Shown: piece after piece, positions 48,807 through 59,504 of the stretch | Layout: each line of letters starts with the position of its first letter | Position numbering within the stretch: position 1 is the first letter of the stretch | Assembly (NCBI GenBank): GCA_958299035.1 | Contig: CATQJL010000001.1 | Span: 82,957,071-83,021,070 of the forward strand | Origin: Cylicocyclus nassatus | Lineage: Eukaryota > Nematoda > Chromadorea > Rhabditida > Strongylidae | Length of the DNA stretch: 64,000 bases | Direction of reading: 5' to 3' | Made by a program: the position numbers and the translations under genes | Notes under the pieces: generated by a model | Told to the model about the DNA's origin: nothing | The model's input: only the letters and a program-made list of their open reading frames with translations | The model's database searches: none

Positions 48807-50379
48807 ACGGAAATTATTTGCTGAGAATTTTTCAAAAAATTGTTTTTCCGCTGTTAACAAACTTGTCTAAATTAACATGATTGAAAAAGAAAAACATGCG
48901 ACTTCCAGTTGTGATTTGAACAAAAACCCTAGAGCCATATCATTAAGGGATGAGCTAATAAATAAAGGGTAGTTTTCAAAATATTTTAGTAGCTAAAAGT
49001 GCTACAATGTTCAAAAATTCTTATTTTGTTTTTTGCTGGGGGGCTACTCTTTTTTGGCAGAGGAAAATGCATGCTGATTGTTACAATTTTATCTGAAAAT
49101 TCTTACAATTTTTAAGTTCTCTAACCGACAGCTATTCTGTCACTCATAAAACCTCCAGTATGCGTAAAATTAGAGTTCTGATATTTTACAAAAAAAATCA
49201 TAATAAAAACTAAAACGCCTTTACAACACACCAAACGATTTTTTTTGCAATCTTAGTGCAAAATTATGAAGTAAAATAATAAGCTATTCTATGAAACTGA
49301 CTCTTCCAATTTATTTGTTGAAATTCACTGTTTAACCTTGTTCATTTAAAAGTTAGCAGCTTGACCCAAAAAATTAGTTCTGAAGAGCTTGAATATATCA
49401 AAAAAAATAATTACTGAAAAATAAGCTATAGATTTTTAGACACCTATGAAATTTCTTTGGAAGAAGATAGAAACGTATAAGAGATTAACAACAAAAAAAA
49501 ACTCAAATCAGCAAATATTACAATCAGACTTTTGTGGTGGTAATAATCAGCGTATTAGGCTTTTCCATGAAAAAATAATTTATTAAAAAAATTCCAACAA
49601 CTTCTCGACAATCGCAACTAACAAAAAACGAATTGAAAATGAGGTGTAAAATGCTGAAGTGCAGGACAATGCAGGACTGGAACAAGCTAATCGTCAGCAT
49701 TACCTAAAAATCTTATGAGATAACTGCATACGATAGAAAAATGTGAAATTGTGAGATACTAAAGATGCAATGAGAAAACGTCAAAAAAATTGATGGCATT
49801 TTTTCAGAAGAAAATAAGCAATTTTGCATGGAAAGCGACCAGCTAGAACGAATATAACATCGAAATGAAAAGGATAGACTATGGAAGGTACGGAAATATC
49901 TCTGACAAAAAATCGGAGTAGTCTAGTCTATCGTCATTATTTCGACAACAAAGTTCAAGAAATCGGCATTGGTACAGCGGTGGCATGTGGGAGTAATCAG
50001 GTTAACGAGTGCTGTGCAGTTGTTTTATGCGCTGTCTCATTTTTATCTTTGTTTCTCCTTTAGCTGCACATTTTGTCAATTAGTTTGCACTGAATTCAGT
50101 CACTCCAAACTTTTAATCAGAAAATATCAAGTTATGAAGGAGCAATTTAGCAGCACGGCTCGGCACATATGGCACCGGGTCAAGCTGGATGTCGTTTTTG
50201 TGGCCGAAAAAACACAAAGATTGCGGCGTTTCTTTGAGTCGTTTCGTGCTTTTGAGGGTTTTTTACTTCTAGGGTTTAGGGTCAAAGGAAAACTTCGTTT
50301 TGAAAATCTTCTGGTGCCAGCTCGTGCCGAACCCTGTCTATTAGGTTGTCTCATAAGTTTATCTTCTGAATTTCATGTA
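48807..50379. other. AT-rich, no gene supported
   Basis: Many short A/T runs. A 173-residue frame from 49969 runs into the inverted repeat at 50380 and is not accepted. No exon series could be built. Confidence 0.3.
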
Positions 50380-51080
50380 CAATTGGCAGTATCTTTAGAT
50401 AGCTCAAATCAAGCTCTGGAAGATAGTACCCAATTATTTGTGAAAAGTTTGTATCACACTAAGTTTAAAGCCAAGAACAAAAGATTCTGAATGCTCAAAA
50501 TTTTAAAAGAGTACCTTCGTCCAGACAAATCCCTAATTTGCTCACGCATATGCTTTCCGCACCCGGCATTTATAGGTAAATTTGTTTGTTTCTCTACTGA
50601 AAAAAAATCTAAAAAAAATTATTCCATGTTTTGGTCAAAGTAATGCTAAGGTTTTCCCACATAGATAATTTTACAGTGAGGTTTTGAAAGTATAACTATG
50701 CATCCAGACTTCCACAATGTTTAGTTTTTAAGAGATATCAAATTTGAAAACACCAAAAAAGGAGAGTTTTTCTTAATTTCAGTCTATTTTGGCTTTTTTG
50801 CGCATCTCGATTTTCAGTAAAGCAAAAATTACAAATGTACTTGTGAATGCTAACATAAAAATGTGAATTGTATTATGTCTCAGCTAGCCAGGAGTGCGTA
50901 GGATTTTTCTGGACGAGAATATGATATTTTCCGATTATTAAGATATTTGAAGCCTTTCAGATTTTGGTTTCCAACTTTATGTGAAACAAATCATTTGCAG
51001 ATGTCTGAGAGCTCCCTCGTAGAGCTTGATCTGCTCTATCAAAGGATACTACAAAACCTATTCCAAGGTCAAGAACAATA
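50380..51080. repeat. diverged inverted repeat
   Basis: Plus-strand 50388-50490 (CAAATCAAGCTCTGGAAG) matches the minus strand of 50957-51070 (CAGATCAAGCTCTACGAG) at perhaps 65 percent. The arms are about 100 bp and the spacer about 470 bp. This may be an old element with long terminal inverted repeats. Confidence 0.4.
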
Positions 51081-54000
51081 TGACTTGTTGCCGATAAAAA
51101 ACCAAAAAAAAAACTCAAGAGATAACCCGATACATTCAAGAATCGGCCCTAATCTGAAAAGAAACTTTTAGTCCCTCTAAAAAATCCCTTTTTTTCGTCA
51201 TCCCCTTCCCACGCTGCACACTTGCTTTCAGTTGATGTGTGGTATAGACCTACAACAATCAGAGACAAATACCAAAAATCGGAAAATTAGTAAGTTGGTA
51301 CAATTTCCGTTTCTGGAATTATTCGAAATTTTATCAAAATGAATTAAAGTTTATTCTCACTCTTGTGATGTAAGGAATTATAAGGAATAACCTTGGAAAC
51401 TGAGATGTTAAATAATATCGCTGAATTTATTTCACGACCTTTTTAATGATCTCGCCAAAGCTTGTTTGAAATTTAATAACAAGCAAAAAAGGAAAATCTT
51501 TCTAATAGTGCTCGTAGCACATAAATTTACCAACCACATTCCAATAATTAAGAATTTTTGCCTTTGTGAATTTTTCTGCAAATCATAAAAATACTGGAAA
51601 AATGGGCTACGGCTATTATCTTGTCTGCTATCATCTATAATAATCAAATGAAGAAATTGAAAATCACCAAAAAGTCCCATTTGAAGAGCTATTGAAGCAG
51701 CACGGATTCCTTACCTTTATGCCGTTTTTTTACGACTCATAGGCATTTCCACCGCTCAGTAGCAAAAGGAACAGCTTTTGAATATGATGAGTCAGATTTT
51801 ACTATTATAAGCATCACTAGAAAAATGTTTCTCTTTTTTTTCTCTTTTGCGTGGTGTTGAATTCTCAAGGGATGACGGTGTTTTTGAGGAGTGTCATTTT
51901 CAAAGTCGAGATGATGGATAGGTTCTGGCAAGCTACTTACACATGAAAATGCGAAATTATCGAGAGAAGAATCTTACGTTCATAATTGCGTGAAACTTGA
52001 CCCGACTAATCTCCGAGGGATTGGAAAAAGTGGAAGACTAGACTAACGGGAAAAAGTGTGGAGAGATGGGGCGGAGAGATAATGGAGAGTACTGAGAATG
52101 AGTGAAAAACAAACATGAAAAGATTATCTAATTCTTGATTGCTGAGTCTGGTCCTAAGCGGAGAATTGAAGCACCAAGAGATCAAGGGGTTTACATGAGA
52201 TTAGAATCGGTATCTCTAGTGGTACCTTTGGCAGGCTTGACCCTACGAAATTTCCGTGGAGTCAACGAAAGTTGCGCAAAGACTGCAAAACTCGGATGTA
52301 CAGAAAGAAAATTCTTGGGAGTACTGATTCAACTACAAAAAGGATTCGGAAAGTGGAACAGGGAGATAGAAAGAGTCTTCAGGCTGAGTAAAAAGAAGAA
52401 AAAATCGTTACCTTTCTCCCCCCCCCCCCCCATTTAGATTAGTTCTCAAACGAATGATAAGCTCCATAGAAATACAAAATTACGTGTTTACAAAACTTCA
52501 TTTACTATAGAAAAATTTTTAATTTCGAAAAATAAGCTACTAAATCTTAACTTGAAATTATGAAAATTTGCTTAGATCCATTAACCACGTGGGCCCCTAC
52601 CTAAAGGTTTCATACCTCCGACTACCACAATTATTCCCAAAATTCTTGAAATAATAGAAAACGCAATGGAATGAAAAAAAACTTTTTCTACTGTTAACAA
52701 ACCTGTAACTTTTATGATGAACTCATTATCATATTTAGAGCAATTAAAATGAAATCAGAACGATTTCATCTAGAAAACAACATAAATAATCTAATAAACA
52801 TGAAAATAATTCTAAAATTTCGAATTTGATATCTTACAATCCAAAGTTAATCTTTTCGTAAAGCAACCGGATGTTTGAGAGGACCCTATCCGTGCGGGAC
52901 CTCCAAATTCCCCGGAATGCTCTGATAAATTTGCCTATAAACAACGAGAATACATGCAGGGAGCTTCTGGGAGGAACAGAACACAAGACGGGACCGTTCA
53001 AACTCAGTGGTAAAGGAATACAGAAATTTAGCGGGGTTTACAGAAAAGTTCCTCGAAGCCTCTGTGGAAGCTGCGAAGGAGCAGTTTTGTGACGAAAAAG
53101 CTAAAAGATGGATGTATTAGTTATGAAAAGGAAAAAGGTCGGAAAAAGATCTTCCGACTTCCGAAGTTCCGAAAAGAAAGTACCACAATATAGACCATAT
53201 GTAATATTTGACGCTTCGGTCATGCGGAACTTTCGCAGGGTTATCGCGAAACTTATTGCAGATCCTGCGAAGTTTCGCAAGGATTCCGCGGGAAGAAATG
53301 GACGATAAGATGTATTAAGTATAGAACCTTCAGAATGAGTGAGAAAAAACGCCTATGCAAAATAAATTTTTATGAGATCATTGCGGAAATTGTAGATCCC
53401 GCGGAAGCCCCGAAGGACATCCGCGGAAAAGAACAGAACCATCACAAATAGGAATTGGGTAGGGCATGTAAAATGATGTGAGAGTAAAACGTAAAACGCA
53501 GTGAAAGATCATTGGACCTCTGATTTGGACTGTTGCCACGTGAAATAAAATCGCCACGGCTTCTTCTTCGACGGCGGCGAGAACAGAGACACAGCACGAT
53601 GGCATTTCAAAGACGTGCGCTTCGCTCTCGCTCTTCCCCCGTGCATTGGCATCGTTAGGGGAGCAAAGTTGGACGGGGGATCGATTCGGGGCGTGTCTCT
53701 GTGTTGTCTGTCTGTTTTTCCAGCAGCTCTCAACAAGCTCGTTTTCACTCCACATACATCACATGTGATGTATTGAGAGAGCTCAAAAGTGCAATCCTCC
53801 GTTGCACATCCCCCTCCTTCTCCTCTCCAAGGACTCTTAAAGGACTCATCGTGGTTTTTGACCGCGGTGAGTCCTTTAAATTCTGCGCTTACGCCCGGTT
53901 CGAAACTTCCTGCGGCATTTCTTTCATATTTGTTAATTACATAAATTCATCGAAGCGTGAAAGTGCAGATTTTTCGCGCATGAATTACGATTTTGTCGGC

Positions 54001-55752
54001 TTGATATTTGTCTTCTCTTTTGACTGCTGCTGACTGATTTTACGCTGGAAAATCTCCGATTTCAGAAGGGAAAGCTAGATATCCATTCGAAAGTGAATTA
54101 GATATCAGATGCTAGATCAGTCGGGCTTTGGAGTGGGGCAGGGGGAGGGGAGAGTGATTAAAATTTTCTAGTTGGAAGGGCTCCCAAACTTCGTTATCGC
54201 TAGCTATGAAGCTCCAAAAGCTATAAAAAGGGAAAAAAACTAGGTTTTTTATTACTCTTTTTAGTCCTTTCCTTTGGACGAAGTTTTCAATTTCAAGGCC
54301 GCGTGGATTTGTATAGTGTATCAAATTACTCTATCCTATTTTCAGGTGTATAAGCCGCACTTTTTCAAATTTTCAAGTGAGCCGCTCAGCCGCTTTACTA
54401 TGTTTCGGAAAGCGATTCTTATGCCGCACGATTCTCTCAGGCAATACGTAGCACGGTATAGGATCCGTTGGTCGCGAATTTTTCTGGCCTGTTTGGGCTG
54501 GTCAATTTGAGAAAAAAATCCCTGGGGCTTATACATCAAAATAGGGTAATAACTTACAAGGAAAATATGAAGATTGCGTAGTTTCATGTCTTACGGCTTT
54601 TAAATTTTATTCGAAGGGGGAGAGGAGGACGGGGGAGGGGGGGGGGGGCTAAAGACTAAAATCAGGGTTCTAATGAAATTTTGGACGTTTTTAAGAAAAT
54701 ATAACAAATAACATTTCAAAGTTATACCGCTATACGCCTAAAACAGATTATTACTCGAATATATACATCTAATCCACGCTCATATTTATTTCTTTTTATA
54801 TTACCGATTTGTACATTTGATAATTCTTCATTGATTGACAACTCAGCTGTGCGCTGAACCATTTAAAATGAGCCGTTATTTAATCCTGTCATTTATTATC
54901 TATGTGTCACTCATTTTTATTTACCAAACATTTTTTTGCTTATTCAGTAATTACCCACTCACCATCAATTCCAGCGGTGGAGACCGCTGACGGTCCCAAA
55001 ATTTGAAGAGTATGGGGAATATATCGAGAAATTGCGAATGAAGGGTGTGATCAAGATCTTTCCAAAATTCACTTTTGGAAGTTGTTCAAATTTCCTGAGT
55101 TTGCAAACAAGACTCTTCCTGCAAAACTGATTTGAATTTTTATTAAATCCATCGATAATTTACAAACGACATCAAAATAGCAACTTCCTATGAATTATTT
55201 TTGGGGATGGTCAAACGAAAAAAATCCGAATGTAAATGTAGAAAAATCGTAACGCTAGCGTGATCTGCGACTATGAGTGCTGCTTATCTTTGGCATCAGA
55301 GTTGTAGCAGAGCGCGTGGTGTGCACTTTCTGAACGCACCGGAAATGGAACCGAAAGCAAACAACCAGGCGGAGGAAGTCATGCAATAACAGGAAGGCCC
55401 TCTATATGCCTTTATTTGTCTTTTCAATCCACATGTTAAAAATAATCAAAAGGATTGTTTCCCTGATGCTGAATATTTATGGGAATCGAAGAAAATAGTT
55501 GGTTGAAATTTTTACTTTATAAACTCAAAAGATAAAGTTATCTACGTTTGCACACCGTTTTAAATACATCGGCCTTTTGAAATCATAACCAATAAGAGGA
55601 AACGAAGTCGCAAAAATAACTAGAAACTCATCCTTCGCAAAATGTAGGATGAAAAACACAAAAAGTAAATTGGATGAAAAAATGCAAAAGCACAATGCTT
55701 GTGAAGGAGATATTCGAAAAATGCAGTCAGTGCTTGCAAAAATGTTACTTAT
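51081..55752. other. intergenic with weak repeats
   Basis: Contains decayed CTTCCGCAG-family motifs at 53150-53420, a 14-nt C-run (52418-52431) and a 12-nt G-run (54637-54648). Frames up to 125 residues show no domain I recognise. Confidence 0.3.
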
Positions 55753-55910
55753 GATCCAAATGGCTTGGCGGTAAGGCGCGGCTTTGTAACCTACTCAAGG
55801 CCGCTCGCGACCGCGACGCAATCTGCACCTCCCTCGCGCCGTGCTCTCTGATCATTACCTAGCCTTGATTAGGTCTCGAAGCCTCGTCTTCAAGTCAGTG
55901 GAATCAAAGG
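55753..55910. mobile_element. MITE, CCTTTGATTCAA family, copy A
   Basis: Starts GATCCAAATGGCTTGGCGG and ends CAGTGGAATCAAAGG; the GC-rich middle contains GGCCGCTCGCG. It is related to the copies at 56601 and 57178. Confidence 0.7.
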
Positions 55911-56600
55911 GTACAAGCAAAATGCTGATTCGTTCGGTTGTGGCGAAAAAATATCCGAAAAAGATTTTTCCACCTAACACTTTGCTTCAAGAGGCTGTGC
56001 TAAATTTAGCCCTAACGTGGACCGCCTCAGCAAAAGTGAGAGTAATCCTCTGGCAAAAACATTTTTTAAATTTGAAATGCACAATTCGTCTCCGGAACGT
56101 TGGCGTTCTGATCGCACATTACTCTGTTATTTGCCTAGAGCTTCAGAGCATAAATGCTTAAATGCATATGCAGTCATGCACAAAGCAAATCGGGCTTGGA
56201 ACAAAGGGACCACACCAGCCGTTTTTAGTGATTTTATTTATTCTTATGTATGTATCAGGCTGATGCACAATTCCTCGCCAATAATGGGAGAAAATCACTA
56301 AAATGCTTAAACATTAATCAGTTTATTTATACAACATGCGCTATCTTAGCATATCAAAAGCAATATTTTTTAGTACATTTTAGAAACTTAGTTTGAAACA
56401 AATCAATAAGTCAAAATAAAAAAAAATCGAAATTCATAACTACTTCTAGAAGAATATATCACTATCACTCCTCTCAGTCTTAAGGATTCGGTTATATACC
56501 CTAGATAAAAAACAGATTTGGATTTCAGTAGACGTTTTAGCAACTTTAGCAACCAGAAATTGAAAAGTCACCTTTTGGGTATTTCTCTCGAACAGCTTAC

Positions 56601-56781
56601 CCTTTGATTTAACTGGCTTGGCGGCTGGAAGGCGGGACTTCGTGATCTAATTAAGGCTAGATAATGAGAGCAGAGAGAGAGCATGCGCGCGAGAGAGACG
56701 TAGACTGCGTCGCGGGCGCGAGCGGCCTTGATTAGGTCACAAAACCTCGCCTTCCAGCCGCCAAGCCAGTTGAATCAAAGG
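56601..56781. mobile_element. MITE, CCTTTGATTCAA family, copy B
   Basis: Begins CCTTTGATTTAACTGGCTTG and ends with its near complement CAAGCCAGTTGAATCAAAGG. The inverted termini are about 45 bp, and the full length folds on itself. It is the best-preserved copy. Confidence 0.8.
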
Positions 56782-57177
56782 TTGTACAGTTGCCATACGC
56801 TCTTAAAGATTTTAGTACAAGCAATTCTAAAAGCGCAAGATTTTCTCTGTCTGATAATTTATCAGAAAATTTCGTTGAAGCTGGACGAATAACAAAATTA
56901 CAAAAATTTTGGTGCAAAGGTTCTGCATTAGTCTATTAGTTAGTTTTGCGTCAAATAATCTGATCGCTTTTCTGAATTTATATTCGGACGGCTCTAAATA
57001 TAAAAAGAAACTTGATTTTCGCTGAAGCAAAATATACTTGATACTAAGAAAATCACATTGTAAATCTCAGCAACGAGTTGCAGAAAGTGCATTAAGGTTA
57101 AATAAAGTCATGCTGATATATGTACCTGAAACTAATGATTTTCAAATTTTTCGTTTAATGTGCATATAACAAATAAC

Positions 57178-57353
57178 TTTTGATTCAATTGGCTTGGCGA
57201 TGAGAAGGCGGGACTTTGTGGCCTAACCAAGGCCGCTCGCGCCCACGACGCATTCGGCGTCTCTGTCGCGCGCGTGCGCTCTGATCATTATCTAGCCTAA
57301 AATTAGATCGCGAAGCTCCGCCTTCTGGCCATCAAGCCAGTTGAATCAAATGG
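57178..57353. mobile_element. MITE, CCTTTGATTCAA family, copy C
   Basis: Begins CTTTTGATTCAATTGGCTTG and ends CAAGCCAGTTGAATCAAATG. The middle (GGCCGCTCGCGCCCACGACG) is shared with copy A. Confidence 0.8.
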
Positions 57354-58816
57354 TATGTAATATATAAGAGAAAGTATTCAGTACATATTTGACGCATTCT
57401 TCAAACATTTCGGTGACGGTTGTTCGAGAAATTTCGGTATATGGCATTTGTTATGAAATAGAAAACACCTTCTGAGTACAAAGCGAGAAGTGTTTATTGA
57501 ACTTTAAAGGACGCGGGGCAAAAGAATCACAAGGGCTGCTAGTTCTACCGGAAGCAAAATGGAATTGTGCAGTTTTGTGCTATATCGTCGTATTTGGTAG
57601 TGGTTGTGGTAAATGAAGCTGGTGAGAATTACGAAAAACCAACATTCCTATGGAAACCATGGAAACAAATGATGTGAGAACGTATAGTCCATATAATACA
57701 CTCTGGAACAATAAGGTAAAACTTTGAAGCGAACATATCGAATTTTTCAAAGCTCAAACAATCCACGAGAATATACACAGGATAATATAATTCTACAGCA
57801 ATCGGAATTGTATTTACTATCAAAAAAGTCTAAGCGTCGAAAATGGGAAAGTTCCGCAAGAGTTTGACGCCAGACTAGGAACTTCCGCAGCATTTTCCAC
57901 AAGGAGCTATGGGAGGAGTTTTGTTCTCTGTATGTTCAGTGGACAATTTCGTCAACTGGTGCCGGAATTTTCTTTTCTAACCTCTGCAAAACAAAAGACT
58001 TGTTTACGGCGCGGAAAAAACCAAAGGTTCAGTTTCGTAGGGCGATGATTTGCGATGTGCTGTGTTGATTGTAATTGAATTGACAGTCTGATTGTGGGCA
58101 ACGTGGCGTGTGAAGTCAAGGAATGTGAATGTGTGGACAAGAGAGTAAAGATTGGATTGGTTGTGTGAGAAAATTCATCGGCTATTTTTTGGAATGGAAT
58201 AAAGGTTTTGGATGATATTAAGAAGCAGTCTTCTCCTGTGTATGCAAGAAAACTTCCGCTGGGATACAAAAGTAAATCAGCTTGAGAGACGAACTTTTTC
58301 GAAGATATTACCCGAGTAAAGCAGAAACAAACTTTTCAGCGCAATGCTTCCAAGGAGCTCCAACGAACTGAAGCGGAACTTCCTCGAAGAATATGGGAGG
58401 GTTGCGGTAAGCCATCGGAAATGTTTAATGAACAAATTTTTTGAAGTATTCTTTTTATCACATTACAACATTTTTTTCCAAGAGGGCAACAAAAAACTTC
58501 GTGAAGCTTCCGCAGAGCACTTATGGATGTTTCCTGTTTAGAAACAAACTTTTACAGTAGACCTGACTCTTTACAACAGAGTCGCAGCTTTAGTGTATTG
58601 CTCTGAAACAGAATTGCATAGTATATTCAAAGAATCAAGGAATTTTAACAGACGCTTGTAGAAGTTTTGCGATCTTGCAGGCAAGTTCCATCGAGCTATA
58701 GGCTAGCAATCAATGTGAGGAACAAACTTTTCCTTGGTCTGTCTCTACAACAGATAAGTTCAACTTGGTACTTCCGTGCAGTTCCTGCGTTGTACGAAGC
58801 TCCAAGGTATTAACAT
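57354..58816. other. no gene; scattered CTTCCGCAG motifs
   Basis: Motifs such as GGAACTTCCGCAGC at 57880 and GAACTTCCTCGAAG at 58376 appear singly. Minus-strand frames of 64 and 105 residues have no recognised domain. Confidence 0.3.
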
Positions 58817-59120
58817 AAAGGTAGCATTCACCCAAATCTTCGTCTTCCACATTTTTGTTATTCTGGGCCCTTTCCGTGGCCCTGGTCACAGTTATGAGCA
58901 AAATGTGCAAATCTACCGATTTGTGGGAGATCTATCCTGAATGCAAAGACGATTTTGGGCGGAACCACCCATATTGTTTCAACATTTTGGCTCCCACACA
59001 TCGAATTTTTTGGTAGTTTTGCACATTTTGCTCATGACCAGGGCCACGGAAAGGGCCACGGAAAGGGCCCAGAATAACAACAATGTGGAAGACGAAGATT
59101 CGGTTGAGTGCTACCTTTGA
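58817..59120. repeat. foldback repeat downstream of the collagen gene
   Basis: Arms of about 95-100 bp (58817-58911 and 59020-59120) are near-complementary and include GGGCCCTTTCCGTGGCCCTG and GAAGACGAAGATT. The right arm has an extra 12-bp tandem copy of GGGCCACGGAAA. Confidence 0.8.
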
Positions 59121-59451
59121 GTTATTGAGTGGGCGGAGCTTTATAGGATGGGCGTGGCTTGATAGCACTTTCGCGGGTTCCGGGTTCATTTCTTTCACTC
59201 GCAGTCCAATTAGAGGACCCGATCAACGATGTCCTACTCCTAAGGCCTTCTTGTGAACTAGGTTTCGATTGAGGTAACACGGATTTTGCCTGGACGCCGC
59301 CTTTAAGTCCGTGGCCAAGCCAAGCTCTAAGGAAAAAGCTTACGCGAAATTGTTTACCCATATTTTTAAACATTTTAGGTATTGGAAATTGGAAATAAGC
59401 AGTAGTGTCGCTGCTCATATTTTGATAGATTTATCTCCGAAATAACGACCA

Positions 59452-59457
59452 TTTATT
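59452..59457 (-). terminator. polyadenylation signal of the collagen gene
   Basis: A canonical AATAAA on the minus strand sits about 50 nt after the TAA stop. This spacing is normal for short nematode 3' untranslated regions. Confidence 0.6.
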
Positions 59458-59504
59458 ATTAGAAAGCAACAGCACATTGAAATCAAAAAAAAAACATGCA
59501 GGTG

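Noticed and set aside
49969..50490. 173-residue plus-strand frame
   Set aside because: Its last third is one arm of an inverted repeat that also opens a frame on the other strand at 50957-51139; composition and start are poor.
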